Source: Nitrososphaerota archaeon
Lineage (GTDB): Archaea > Thermoproteota > Bathyarchaeia > Bathyarchaeales > Bathycorpusculaceae
Direction of reading: 5' to 3'
Assembly (NCBI GenBank): GCA_031274765.1
Contig: JAISPR010000086.1
Location: 1 to 64,000 of the forward strand
Length of the DNA stretch: 64,000 nt
Positions within the stretch are counted from its first letter, which is position 1. Each line of letters opens with the position of its first letter. The position numbers were made by a program, and so were the translations under genes. The notes below the pieces were generated by a model. The model was not told the DNA's origin and ran no database searches. It saw only the letters and a program-made list of their open reading frames with translations. Below, piece after piece: positions 35,231-44,570 of this stretch.

Positions 35231-37015
35231 CTATGCAACAACATCACCCTCACTACTTGCCCAATAAAGCATTAAAGGTATACCAAATAGAGGCAAAGTT
35301 AACATCCATAAATCCAAATTATGCCCAAGAAACCAAGCATACCAATCACTCCAAACATAGACGCCGCCAAAAAATATCCAACTAAGATAATTCCAAAGGA
35401 AAAATAACCCCAACAAAGTGATTATAACACCTGTTCTTTGTAAATTAAGCTCAGACCAGGTTTTAGCAAACCCCTTTTTCCTAGCGAAATAAACCCCACA
35501 AAGAGCCAAAGCAATAAGACCACCCGCCGTTATAATGAAACTAAACAGATTCTGAGGGTATTGAATAAGATAGTTTAGACCCTTAGTGCCAACAGTAAGC
35601 ATCCAAGTACTTGTGTTAGTTAACCAAAAAACAACAATTAAAAGCACACCTGAAATCCAAGCCCATTTAATAGAACTGCCAAAAGGTTTTTTGTAGTCCA
35701 GTCTTTTGGCTAAAATCAGCAACGCAAAAGGTAACACCATAGATTCCACAAAAATGGGAAGAGCAGTCCATACCAAAGTGCTAAGTACACCCGAAAGCAC
35801 TCCGTTAAAAATCATTGCAACATAGGCCAATGTGACAGCTGTCGGTATAAGAGTAAGCCAATAAAAGGCTTCCAAGAGTAAAATCCACCGTAGGACCCTG
35901 TAGAGCTTTTGGGTCGAAAATACCCCTCCCCGGAGATAAAACACAACTGCACCCAGGGCGATTATGCCAGCTATGAAGCGCGCAATAATACCTATAAAAC
36001 AACTAACATCTTGGATAAATATAACCGTGGAGAGAACTCCACCACCAATACGACCCCATTCACCTATCCAATCCAAGGTAAAAAGAGAATGCAAATTAAA
36101 AAAGAAATATCCAGCAACAACTATGAACAACCCGGCTTTTAGGGCAGAGATGTTTTTTAGGGTTTTTTCTCGCAGAGCCATAATGAGGTTTGCCAGAATT
36201 AAAACCAGTAATGCCACACCGACTACAAACAGGATTATACGAACAGGAAGTTCTGAGTGTAACACAGTAGTAGAGGGCACCATAAACATACCGCCCAAAT
36301 AAGCAAATAGAAAAACCGCAGTGAAAACGGCCCCAACGGCTTCAAGCGCAAGCAACAGAAGCCTTTGTTTTTTCTGCTTTATCCAGATAACTAAAATAGC
36401 AACCAAAATAGCAACCAAAAATACAACAACCGATACCAAGGGATAAAATATGGAGGGTTTAAAGCTCAAGATATCGGGTTGCCACATGTTTGTTTTATCC
36501 ATATGGGTTTCCAAGGTAAAGTTTTGGCCAGTAGATCTTGCATATACAAGAACCCCTGTTTCGCAGTCCCAAATGTAGCGAGTAGAACCTGCAGAGTGTA
36601 AAACAACGGTCCGCTCGGCACCAGCGAACAAACGTGACTGTTTATCTGTTATTGTTATGTTGCCTTTAAGAGCATCGTAGAATTGATCGTCAATATTGAG
36701 ATTTTGGGGAATAATAAAAACATCTCCCAAGATACCCTCAGCGAGATTGAGGTTTATCTGTTCTGTAAAAATTGTGCCATTGACAAATTCGGAGGTAACC
36801 CTTAGATGTATAGCTGCCCCTGTCACATCTATAACATTTAGGGTTGCAGAGCTCAGATCATGATCCGCGGGGGGATGACCCGATACGTTAACCTGGTAGG
36901 TTACCCACTCACCGGTTTTTACACCAGACGAAATTTCTCCTAAAACACCCGCAACTGACGCAGATGTTAATACCACCAATATGATTGCTATCAAAGCAAA
37001 TCTGCGCATTACCAT
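35231..37015 (-). CDS. Polytopic membrane protein with N-terminal extracellular domain
   Basis: 594 residues. A signal peptide/first helix (5-25) is followed by a beta-rich outside domain to about 185 (G-E-W-V-T-Y-Q-V-N-V-S-G, N-F-T-L-E-T-H) with several N-x-S/T sites for AglB. Around ten membrane helices follow between 190 and 580. No catalytic motif is visible and I do not recognise the family. Monocistronic. It could be a transporter or sensor; nothing in the sequence decides. Confidence 0.7.
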   Translation of the reverse strand: MVMRRFALIAIILVVLTSASVAGVLGEISSGVKTGEWVTYQVNVSGHPPADHDLSSATLNVIDVTGAAIHLRVTSEFVNGTIFTEQINLNLAEGILGDVFIIPQNLNIDDQFYDALKGNITITDKQSRLFAGAERTVVLHSAGSTRYIWDCETGVLVYARSTGQNFTLETHMDKTNMWQPDILSFKPSIFYPLVSVVVFLVAILVAILVIWIKQKKQRLLLLALEAVGAVFTAVFLFAYLGGMFMVPSTTVLHSELPVRIILFVVGVALLVLILANLIMALREKTLKNISALKAGLFIVVAGYFFFNLHSLFTLDWIGEWGRIGGGVLSTVIFIQDVSCFIGIIARFIAGIIALGAVVFYLRGGVFSTQKLYRVLRWILLLEAFYWLTLIPTAVTLAYVAMIFNGVLSGVLSTLVWTALPIFVESMVLPFALLILAKRLDYKKPFGSSIKWAWISGVLLIVVFWLTNTSTWMLTVGTKGLNYLIQYPQNLFSFIITAGGLIALALCGVYFARKKGFAKTWSELNLQRTGVIITLLGLFFLWNYLSWIFFGGVYVWSDWYAWFLGHNLDLWMLTLPLFGIPLMLYWASSEGDVVA

Positions 37016-37375
37016 CAGCTAATTTTTGTGTTAGTTCTCATTAAAAAAGGTATCATTTCAAGGTTACAACCACATTTTGACAGACATACGTTGACACACT
37101 ACTTTCAAATTACTCACCAAAATCATCATCAACACGTCCTTTAATGCGACACATTACCCCCAAATTGTCACAGACAAAAGTTTGCCATGTTAAGGTTGTA
37201 GAAATAAAAATCACAGATAGCCACCAGGATAGGAATTTGAACCAACAACATGGAATAAAAATATCACATTCCAATCAAACCTTTGTATAATGACTTTTAA
37301 TACGCATTGGAGATATATTTCGCGCAATGTGATGCCGTATTATGGCTGTTTCGTGCGTAAAGTTTGTAGTTTATT
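37016..37375. other. Intergenic region
   Basis: About 360 bases. Apart from a tRNA 3'-end-like fragment near 37217-37243 I see no gene or repeat. It carries the promoter of the membrane-protein gene at 35231-37015. Confidence 0.4.
37217..37243 (-). other. tRNA 3'-end-like fragment
   Basis: On the minus strand GGTTCAAATTCCTATCCTGG resembles a T-loop, the 3' side of a T-stem and an acceptor strand. The 5' side of the T-stem does not match and no other tRNA arm is present. It is similar in kind to the fragment at 14111, and is possibly an old attachment-site scar. Confidence 0.2.
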
Positions 37376-38017
37376 TCATAAACAGGTTTTGATAAATGGT
37401 TGGCGTTTGCCTTGACTAAAAAGATATGCTTCACCCAGCGCATAGAGCGTCTTATTTTCGTAAACCAATGCAGAACCCTCAGGAACCGCAAAAATTTTCT
37501 CGCTTAGAGAGAATTTCTTTAGGGTCTCATCTTTTTGGGGTGTGTAGTGTACTTTTAGGGTAATATTTACTATACCTAAGCCGTTAACGATTCGAGCTTT
37601 TGAGTTGCTCCTACAAGTGGTTACACATTGTTTGCAAAGTGCCAAAGCACCCGCGCTGCGCCCAACTATTACACCACTATAAGCGGCAAGTAATTGGTTT
37701 ACTCCCACGGTTTTGAGGCGGTTGATAAGGATACTTGGCTGTCCACCGGTCAGATAGACCAAGTTTGCTGCAGCCATTTGCTCTGCTACAGTTTCCAGTT
37801 GACCATACTCGGCATAATTCACTGCGCTAGCGCCAAGGCTTCTGAAATAATCGGTTAATATTTTGCGTTTCTGGTACTGGTTGTCAAACGATGCTCGTGC
37901 CCAAGGCAACACCAAGATGTTAAGTGGTAGAGGGACCCCTTCAAAAGCGTCTAGGTTAACCTGTTTTGCGCTTCGACTATAGATGTTTTCTCCGCCTAAA
38001 AGATAGAGTTTGGACAT
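37376..38017 (-). CDS. Peptidase S51 (PepE-like) family protein
   Basis: 213 residues. L-T-G-G-Q-P near 89 and V-G-R-S-A-G-A near 118 with the nucleophile Ser121 are the S51 (dipeptidase E/cyanophycinase) signatures in a flavodoxin-like fold. It is cytoplasmic, with no signal peptide. Members cleave Asp-X dipeptides or act on unknown small substrates. Twenty-six bases separate it from the regulator gene upstream, so the two may be co-transcribed. Confidence 0.8.
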   Translation of the reverse strand: MSKLYLLGGENIYSRSAKQVNLDAFEGVPLPLNILVLPWARASFDNQYQKRKILTDYFRSLGASAVNYAEYGQLETVAEQMAAANLVYLTGGQPSILINRLKTVGVNQLLAAYSGVIVGRSAGALALCKQCVTTCRSNSKARIVNGLGIVNITLKVHYTPQKDETLKKFSLSEKIFAVPEGSALVYENKTLYALGEAYLFSQGKRQPFIKTCL

Positions 38018-38043
38018 AAATCAGTGAGTAATCAGGGTAGGAA

Positions 38044-38751
38044 TTAAAAAGGGTGTTGTTCCACAATAGTCAAATTTTTCTCCAGTGACAGTGTTGCGGA
38101 TTGGTTGATGGAATAAATTATCCGTGGTCCTTCGTTTACAGATAAGATGAGGTGGGTGTTTTTGAGTGTTTTCATCTGCCAGGTTAGTGCTTGAGATGTA
38201 ATGGCAAGTTCTTTTGCTAGTTGGCTATGGGATAGTCGTTGTTTGGTTAGAAGGGTTTTGAAAATTTTTTTTGGTGTTTTGTGGCGTAGCAGACAAATCA
38301 GTTTCATATCAGTATTGATGAAGCGTTTTGAGATGAAAAATCGTTTATATCGTCCGTCACGGATAAATGAGACTATGCCTGCTCGGGTCAGCACTCCTAT
38401 GTGGTACTCGGCTAAACCGACTGGCAGGCAAAGTGCAGAAGCGATTGCGCGGAATTGGATCCCGGGGTTTTGGTTAATGCAGCTAAAGATTTGGTTTCGG
38501 GTTGAGTTGGTAAGTATTGCGTGATTTACTGTTGAGATTTTCGCAGTAGGAATGGAAGGAAGAGCGGTTTGGGCATAGGGGTTGATGGGTAGGGTGTTTA
38601 GGGTAGTGGTGTTTGGAACTGAAGCGTAATAATTTAGGTTCTGGGGGTGGTTGTGGTTTTGTTGCGGATAAATTTGTATGATAAAACAGCTCATGAGTAG
38701 TGCGATTAATCCAAGACCTGCGCAGAAGGATAGCCCTTGTTTTTTGTCCAA
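38044..38751 (-). CDS. Membrane-anchored winged-helix regulator
   Basis: 235 residues. One N-terminal membrane helix (about 7-27) and a linker rich in N, T and P are followed by two winged-helix domains: about 80-140 (F-R-A-I-A-S-A-L-C-L-P-V-G-L-A-E-Y-H-I-G-V-L) and about 150-225 (L-S-H-S-Q-L-A-K-E-L-A-I-T-S-Q-A-L-T-W-Q-M). This tandem arrangement is common in archaeal regulators that sit at the membrane. The target genes are unknown. Confidence 0.75.
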   Translation of the reverse strand: MDKKQGLSFCAGLGLIALLMSCFIIQIYPQQNHNHPQNLNYYASVPNTTTLNTLPINPYAQTALPSIPTAKISTVNHAILTNSTRNQIFSCINQNPGIQFRAIASALCLPVGLAEYHIGVLTRAGIVSFIRDGRYKRFFISKRFINTDMKLICLLRHKTPKKIFKTLLTKQRLSHSQLAKELAITSQALTWQMKTLKNTHLILSVNEGPRIIYSINQSATLSLEKNLTIVEQHPF

Positions 38752-38887
38752 AGCGGTTCGTTCCTAATAGAATTTGGTCATTAGGTTTTTAACTCTATTT
38801 GTAAGTGAATGTACTATTTTTCTGTGAAATCAAAATACATACCTAAAAGGGCAGGTGGGAAGATAAACTGTAGAGTTAATTATTGGT

Positions 38888-39003
38888 TCTTTGTCAAATC
38901 AGTGGGTGGAGTCAAAGTTTTGTTGCGGTATGTTGTATGAAGTATATGAGCATAAGCAAGCTTAAAGAAGGAAGATGAGTGCACCCGCCTAAAATAGCAA
39001 GCC
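38888..39003. repeat. Dispersed intergenic repeat, copy 2
   Basis: Counterpart of 35088-35205, here in the gap between divergent genes. It runs straight into the hairpin at 38984-39041. The similarity covers about 115 bases, with small indels. Confidence 0.5.
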
Positions 39004-39041
39004 TTTGCTGCTACTGGCCAGGATTGCTTAGCAGGCGGTAA
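38984..39041 (+). ncRNA. Candidate structured RNA or leader upstream of the 69-residue gene
   Basis: CCGCCT near 38986 pairs with AGGCGG near 39034, and inside it TAGCAA pairs with TTGCTTA, giving a long interrupted stem with a GC-rich loop region (CTACTGGCCAGGA). It ends about 43 bases before the start codon at 39084. Whether it is an independent RNA or a leader is not clear. It matches no class I can name. Confidence 0.4.
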
Positions 39042-39083
39042 GACTTATTATTAGGTTAGACCGAAGTTAGCGGGTGATAGTTT

Positions 39084-39293
39084 ATGGTGCCAAAGAATTA
39101 TGTGGAGTATAAACGACGAGAATTCTGCAAAGAGGTCCAATGTCCAGTGCAAATAGAGCTAAACGTACAACTTGAGGGTTCAGAATCATATGAACAGACA
39201 CGTAAAAAATGCAGCCAAGCCTGCCTCTACACAACATGGCAATTCCATCATTGGCTCATAGAAAAGGGTTACTTGATTCTAAAACCCGTTTAA
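39084..39293 (+). CDS. Small cysteine-containing protein
   Basis: 69 residues with C-K-E-V-Q-C near 14-19 and C-S-Q-A-C near 43-47, spaced as a possible metal site; the C-terminal part is W-Q-F-H-H-W-L. It is preceded by an elaborate hairpin. I do not recognise the family. No close co-oriented neighbour; the gene on its right is convergent. Confidence 0.55.
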   Translation: MVPKNYVEYKRREFCKEVQCPVQIELNVQLEGSESYEQTRKKCSQACLYTTWQFHHWLIEKGYLILKPV

Positions 39294-39331
39294 AAATAAA
39301 TAACAAAACACAGACAACTTTAGGGCGAAAA

Positions 39332-39910
39332 TCAAGCTTGCGTCGCCACTAATACAACATCATAATTGTAGCTGAATAATTGACCAGGTACATAGTCAGC
39401 TGTAGTGGGATACAGAAACGCAATCAGAGACATATAGTAGGTTTGGCCAGGCTGAATGGGTTGCTGATTTGTCGCTTTATCAAAACCGTATGCGCCACTA
39501 ATAGCCCCATAGTAACCGCTACTAAGGGTTAAATTGATGTTTGAGGGCACGTTTTCATTGGTTACTGATGCGGTGACAGTTATGGGTATGTTGCCGTCGT
39601 TACAAATAACAATACAGGTGGGGGTCCAGCCAGCATTGTGACCCTGCAGGGGGTCAACAACTACAGTGTTTACTCCGCCAGCAAGTTCACCAGTTAAAGA
39701 GTTGGGAACAACTGTACCATTAGGAAAAAACAAAGAAAACTGAACAAACGATGGCAGGGTTGTGCTCGTGGGGGTTGGAATTGGGGTAGGTGTTGGATTA
39801 TAGAAGGGGGGAAGATTGGGATATTTGGCGTTCCCGGCTATATGTAGAGTTTGGGTCTGAGTCATTACCGCAGCCACTATGGGTAACACAATTGCCAGAA
39901 TCAGTACCAT
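39332..39910 (-). CDS. Secreted or membrane-anchored surface protein
   Basis: 192 residues. A single N-terminal hydrophobic helix (M-V-L-I-L-A-I-V-L-P-I-V-A-A-V-M) is followed by a P/T-rich linker (residues 33-50) and a beta-sandwich-like domain with several N-x-S/T sites. The frame is open 10 codons further upstream (ending R-K-A-R-K-V-L-F-L-G) but without a usual start codon. The arrangement resembles archaeal pilin-like surface subunits, but the class III signal peptide motif is not clear. Confidence 0.55.
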   Translation of the reverse strand: MVLILAIVLPIVAAVMTQTQTLHIAGNAKYPNLPPFYNPTPTPIPTPTSTTLPSFVQFSLFFPNGTVVPNSLTGELAGGVNTVVVDPLQGHNAGWTPTCIVICNDGNIPITVTASVTNENVPSNINLTLSSGYYGAISGAYGFDKATNQQPIQPGQTYYMSLIAFLYPTTADYVPGQLFSYNYDVVLVATQA

Positions 39911-40347
39911 GCCTAAAAACAGAACTTTTCGGGCCTTTCGCTATTTTAGGTGGGTACACCCATTCTTCCTTCTTCAAGCTTACTATGTTCTCCCTCATGT
40001 CCCATACAACATTTATACCGTAATGAAACTTATTGACCCTACCCACCTGATTTGACGAATAACCACTTTTCGATTCACCTTTTCACCTCGGAGGGGTATA
40101 AAACCAGATGATAAGCTACTATATTTGTCTGATTTATACTTACGTTTCAACTTTTAGGGACAACAATAGTAAACAATTAGAACATAAAATACAGAAAACA
40201 AAAACATGAACCAAACAACATAAAACAACAGTGGCGCATATTTCAAAAATTTACCAATAGACCACCCCCATTCCCAGCAAACAATGCCAGTTTGTTTAGC
40301 ATAAAGTTATTTACTTCTTAAATTACTGCTTTATTGGAGAAATCATT
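39911..40347. other. Intergenic region between divergent genes
   Basis: About 440 bases. It contains promoters for both neighbours; upstream of the aldolase gene an AT-rich TTATTTACTTCTTAAATTA stretch and TTGGAG before the ATG are plausible TATA and ribosome-binding elements. No RNA gene is seen. Confidence 0.4.
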
Positions 40348-41145
40348 ATGGAGTGGGGAATGAAAAACCGCTTAAGCCGACTCTTCCAAAAAAATGGAAA
40401 AGCACTGTTTTTACCCATTGATCACGGTTACTTCCAAGGCCCAACGCGTTGCCTTGAGAAGCCCGCAGAGACAATTAAACCAATTTACCAATATGCCGAT
40501 GCACTAATGCTCACGCGCGGAGTGTTACGAAATTGTATTGACCCGGCCATCGAGAAACCAATCATCATACGAGTTTCCGGCGCTGTTTCAGTTGTCGGAG
40601 AAGACTTAGCCAATGAATCATTAGTCACATCCATCGGAGAAATTCTGCGCCTCAATGCCTCTGCAGTATCGATGTCAGTTTTTGTCGGGAGCCAATATGA
40701 GAACAAAAGTTTAACAAATCTCGCCAGACTCATCGACGAATGTGAAGACTATGGCGTTCCGGTCATGGCTGTTTGTGCTGTGGGTAAAGAACTTGAAAAA
40801 CGGGAAGCACGATATCTGGCCCTTTCGGCTAGAATCGCTGCAGAAATTGGTGCTCGGGTCGTTAAAACTTATTATTGCAAAGAAAATTTTGAAAAAATTA
40901 TTAACGGATGTCCAGTACCTGTCGTTATTGCGGGTGGACCTAAAACTGAAACACAGCGGGAAGTTTTTGATTTCGTCTACGATGGCATACAGAAAGGTGC
41001 TGCAGGTGTTAATTTGGGGCGCAATATCTGGCAAACTGAGCATCCCGTAGCATCAATCAGGGCCATTCGTGCCATAATCCATGATGACTATACTGCACAA
41101 GAAGCCGATGACTTCTACAATCAAATCAAAGCAAACAGAGCCTAA
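40348..41145 (+). CDS. LsrF-like class I aldolase/thiolase
   Basis: 265 residues. G-M-K-N-R-L-S-R-L-F near the start, D-H-G-Y-F-Q-G-P near 26, M-L-T-R-G-V-L-R, V-V-K-T-Y-Y near 173 (Schiff-base lysine), V-I-A-G-G-P-K and L-G-R-N-I-W-Q-T-E-H-P follow the LsrF (3-hydroxy-5-phosphonooxypentane-2,4-dione thiolase) pattern closely. In bacteria LsrF ends autoinducer-2 breakdown. Archaeal relatives also include the aroA'-type and FBP aldolases, so the substrate here is open. The dehydrogenase gene follows 14 bases downstream. Confidence 0.82.
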   Translation: MEWGMKNRLSRLFQKNGKALFLPIDHGYFQGPTRCLEKPAETIKPIYQYADALMLTRGVLRNCIDPAIEKPIIIRVSGAVSVVGEDLANESLVTSIGEILRLNASAVSMSVFVGSQYENKSLTNLARLIDECEDYGVPVMAVCAVGKELEKREARYLALSARIAAEIGARVVKTYYCKENFEKIINGCPVPVVIAGGPKTETQREVFDFVYDGIQKGAAGVNLGRNIWQTEHPVASIRAIRAIIHDDYTAQEADDFYNQIKANRA

Positions 41146-41159
41146 GTAGTCATCCCTTT

Positions 41160-42194
41160 TTGGTGAACTTGTTGTTAGCTGCTTTCTACTACAATAATCA
41201 TGACATACGTGTGCAAGAAATTCCAATGCCAAAAGTTGATGAAGAAGAAGTTCTACTCAAAGTGATGGCAAGTGGCATCTGTGGCAGTGATGTCATCGAA
41301 TGGTACCGCATTCCAAAAGCGCCACGCGTGCTGGGACATGAAGCCACAGGCATCATCACTCAGACTGGAGATAGAGTCAAAAACTGGCAAGGAGAACGTG
41401 TTTTTGTATCGCATCATGTTCCTTGTTTTGAGTGTCGGCACTGTCAAAGAGGTAATCACACAGCCTGCCACACACTTCACACCACCAACTATTATCCCGG
41501 CGGATTTGCTCAGTATGTACGGGTTCCCAAAATCAATGTAGAATATGGCATCTATAGATTACCAGATGCGATGAGTTTTGAGGAAGGCACATTTATTGAA
41601 CCATTGGCCTGCGTATCCCGCGGACAAAGATTATCAGGACTCAAAAACGACGATACGGTACTTATCATTGGTAGTGGCATCAGTGGTATTCTTCACGTCC
41701 AGCTTGCCAAATACCGAGGGGTTAAAAACATTATCGTTGCCGACATCAATCCATATCGGCTTGAATTAGCCAAAAAATTTGGCGCGCAACATACGCTTAA
41801 AGCAGAAATGGACCTATCAGTGAAACTACAAGAGGCAACAGGCCATTTAGCTGATCAAGTTATCGTCTGCACCGGTGCGGCCTCAGCAGCTATGACCGCT
41901 ATGGGCTGCGTAGAAAACGGCGGCACTATTCTTTTTTTTGCTGTGCCTGATCCAACCGTGAAACTACAAGTTCCCATCAACCAGTTTTGGCGCAACGAAA
42001 TCACTATGCGTACAAGTTATGGGGCCGCCCCCAATGATATCAAAGATGCATTACAGATTTTAGCAACAGGAAAACTCGACATCAAAGAAATGATAACCCA
42101 TCGCTTTCCACTCACTGAAGTACAAGAAGGTTTCCGATTAACAGCTGAAGCAGGTAACTCACTCAAAATCATATTGGAACCCAACCAACAATAA
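41160..42194 (+). CDS. Zinc-dependent alcohol dehydrogenase (MDR family)
   Basis: 344 residues. The start may be TTG 41160 or GTG 41163. Catalytic zinc site: C-G-S-D near 41-44 and G-H-E near 59-61. Structural zinc site: C-F-E-C-R-H-C-Q-R-G-N-H-T-A-C near 88-102. The nucleotide fold is G-S-G-I-S-G near 171. It resembles sorbitol/threonine dehydrogenases. As second gene of an aldolase-dehydrogenase operon it probably oxidises or reduces a sugar-like intermediate of the same pathway. Confidence 0.85.
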   Translation: MVNLLLAAFYYNNHDIRVQEIPMPKVDEEEVLLKVMASGICGSDVIEWYRIPKAPRVLGHEATGIITQTGDRVKNWQGERVFVSHHVPCFECRHCQRGNHTACHTLHTTNYYPGGFAQYVRVPKINVEYGIYRLPDAMSFEEGTFIEPLACVSRGQRLSGLKNDDTVLIIGSGISGILHVQLAKYRGVKNIIVADINPYRLELAKKFGAQHTLKAEMDLSVKLQEATGHLADQVIVCTGAASAAMTAMGCVENGGTILFFAVPDPTVKLQVPINQFWRNEITMRTSYGAAPNDIKDALQILATGKLDIKEMITHRFPLTEVQEGFRLTAEAGNSLKIILEPNQQ

Positions 42195-42908
42195 ATGCAG
42201 AAATCAATGCGACATACTTGTTATATCCTGAATTCTCGTCAAAGTTGTGATATACACAACTGAAAATTATTTGGCGTTTTTCAGTACCCGTTATTTATTA
42301 TGTCATATTATATTCATTTTTTGTGTATTAGCTCTTGTTTTTTATATGATGGCTGTACCGCAATTTTTATGTGCAATGTATAGTATAATTACACTTCACA
42401 ACAAAAATATATGTTGTAAAAAATAGCGACAACCATCACCAATGCTTTAATTGAAATATTATTCACAAAATCAAGTTAAAATCAACACACATACGCATAT
42501 AGTACAAAAATGCCGAGAAATCAAGTTATATATATAACTCCACACATTTTTTTAAATATAACATATTAAAGCGATAAAGCAATATCAAAATCTACAGAGT
42601 ATGTTACATGAAATATGTTAAAAATTTGAGTTATAAACACATGAAACAAATCATAAAGCATAAGCACCTCCAAAAACCCCATTTCAAAAAACCAAAACAC
42701 CATGCACAATTTTCAGCAAACGATTTTGAAAACATAGTTTTCAGAGGTCACCAACAGTAACACCCGCAAAGAACACAATACAACAAATCAATAGGTGCAA
42801 GATCATTTTTGAGTTCCTATATTACCCGCCCCCTGAATTAATATCGGACTTTGCACATGTAGTACCAGTTAAGATTTTGGAGATATAGTTATACCAGATA
42901 TATATAGA
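42195..42908. other. Long AT-rich intergenic region
   Basis: About 700 bases without a coding frame. Very AT-rich from 42290 to 42640; from 42660 the plus strand turns A/C-rich. No clear RNA gene or transposon end was found. Confidence 0.45.
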
Positions 42909-43514
42909 GTGATAAAGCAACGACGAAGCATCCGTAGATACCAAACCAAACCAGTTCCCAAAGAAATAGTACAAAAAGTCTTAGAAGCCGCCACTTGGGC
43001 ACCTTCGGCACATAACAGCCAGCCATGGCAGTTCATCATTTTAGAAGACCGCCAAATTAAGCGGAATTTAACTGAACAAATGTCAGAAGCATGGGCAAGC
43101 GATTTGGCAAATAATAATCAATCAATCGATGCTAAAAAACGCAAGGAAAAAACAGAGCAGTTCACAAATGCCCCAGTGCTAATTTTAGTTTGTTTAACAC
43201 CTGAGGGGCTCAAAAAATTCTCCGACAAGACACAACAAAGTATTGAACGGGATTTAGCGATAGAAAGTTTAGGTGCATGTATTCAAAATCTGCTTTTGGC
43301 GACACATGCAACTGGTTTGGGAGCCTGCTGGTATTGCGCACCAGCATTCTGCAAGGAGCTTGTGCAGAAAATATTAAAAATTCCCAAATCAGTTGAGCCG
43401 CATGCATTCATCACGCTTGGATATCCAGATGAAGTGCCAACGATATCCCCCAGAAAAAAAGAGAGTACATATTATTTTGTTAATTTTTGGGGGAACACTA
43501 CTGGGCAACTGTGA
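42909..43514 (+). CDS. Nitroreductase-family flavoprotein
   Basis: 201 residues from GTG 42909. R-R-S-I-R-R-Y near 5, A-P-S-A-H-N-S-Q-P-W near 32 and G-L-G-A-C-W near 137 are FMN-binding nitroreductase motifs. It resembles the C-terminal FMN domain of FbiB in F420 biosynthesis as well as stand-alone oxidoreductases. The natural substrate cannot be told from the sequence. Monocistronic. Confidence 0.85.
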   Translation: MIKQRRSIRRYQTKPVPKEIVQKVLEAATWAPSAHNSQPWQFIILEDRQIKRNLTEQMSEAWASDLANNNQSIDAKKRKEKTEQFTNAPVLILVCLTPEGLKKFSDKTQQSIERDLAIESLGACIQNLLLATHATGLGACWYCAPAFCKELVQKILKIPKSVEPHAFITLGYPDEVPTISPRKKESTYYFVNFWGNTTGQL

Positions 43515-43889
43515 TTTCAAACATTATTTATCATAGTGCAGTGTAACATCTAAATCAGCACAATATAGTTGAGCTAGTCTTTTTAATTTTATCCGAGCAC
43601 TCTCAGCAATAAACTACCAATCGATACCCTTCTGAGCACAATTACACACATAATACCAAAAAACCAACTCCATATTAAACCAACAACATCACAAATACAC
43701 CAACCCAAACATTAAACACAAAGAACAGACAACCCCACCACCGAAACACTAAACCAACCCCATGCACGGGCGTATAGTGAATCTCTAAACGACACACCAA
43801 ACAAAAACCTCCTCAAAAACAAACACCACTAGAGCAACAAAAGCACACGCGCATTTAAATTATCCAAAACCAAAACCACCACCCCCATC
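43515..43889. other. A/C-rich intergenic region
   Basis: 375 bases, strongly depleted in G and T on the plus strand from 43640. No gene. It borders the half MITE at 43890. Confidence 0.45.
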
Positions 43890-43939
43890 AGACTGTCCGA
43901 AAACTAGCAAAAATCCTTGAAGTACAAAAAATGAAAAAC
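43890..43939. mobile_element. Half-copy of the MITE-like element beside a truncated gene
   Basis: AGACTGTCCGAAAACTAGC matches the left terminal repeat of the 14622 element at nearly every position; the rest diverges. The sequence directly abuts the broken 3' end of the ATPase fragment at 43940-44143. Confidence 0.55.
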
Positions 43940-44143
43940 TCAGATATGCTGCTTAATCATAGAGAGCAGAAAACGTGTTTTACCACACCCCGGAAACCCC
44001 ATAACCAAAGAATGAATACGATCCACAGAGTAAATTTCCCGCTTTAATTTACGCCCAATAGCAGGATCAATCTCTGCATCTATACCCAACACAGGTAACC
44101 TATTTTTATTTTGAAATGTCGAATTTTGGTTTTTGTTGCTCAA
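43940..44143 (-). pseudogene. Truncated N-terminus of a TraD-like ATPase
   Basis: 67 residues nearly identical to residues 1-67 of the ATPase at 5387, including G-I-D-A-E-I-D-P and the Walker A G-F-P-G-C-G-K-T. The frame then stops, so the remaining 730 residues are missing. A MITE end lies directly at the break. It is a relic of a second copy or the product of recombination between copies. Confidence 0.85.
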
Positions 44144-44167
44144 ATTCTAAATCTCTGTTTTGGCAGG

Positions 44168-44364
44168 TAGTGTTTTCTGTTTTAAAAAAGCAGAAAACAT
44201 GTTTTTTGGATGTGACAGTTTTGGATGAGCAATGTCGAAATTTCCTAAAACCAGAGTGTGGTTGTACAGATATTGTTTTGTATATTCAGTTAGGTTCGGA
44301 ACGGTTTCCTATTTGTAAGAACTGTCGGTCTGAACTTGCGGAACTTGAGGACTGGAATGAATAG
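44168..44364 (+). CDS. Small zinc-ribbon-like protein
   Basis: About 65 residues from GTG 44168; an ATG at 44116 is in frame but lies in the divergent ATPase fragment. C-G-C-T near 35 and C-K-N-C near 53 could bind zinc, and the tail is acidic. The 5' end is uncertain. It is not seen beside the intact ATPase at 5387, so it is not an obligate partner. Confidence 0.45.
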
Positions 44365-44570
44365 ATTAAAAGGTGAAGAAAAGCAAGACTCAACAGAATC
44401 CCTGCAGAGAACAATTATAGAAGCTTTTAACCTCCATCAAAAAACATGGCTAACTCACGGGTTTTAGGTTAACATACAATTCCAGTACACAGCATAACCT
44501 TTTACCGCCTCGAGAGTTAAAACAGGAAACCATCATCACGAAGTTAACAGGATTTATGTCCACAAACTAT

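Noticed and set aside
39798-40046. 82-residue minus-strand ORF upstream of the surface protein
   Set aside because: It overlaps the start of the surface protein in another frame, lacks a ribosome-binding site and shows no family features.
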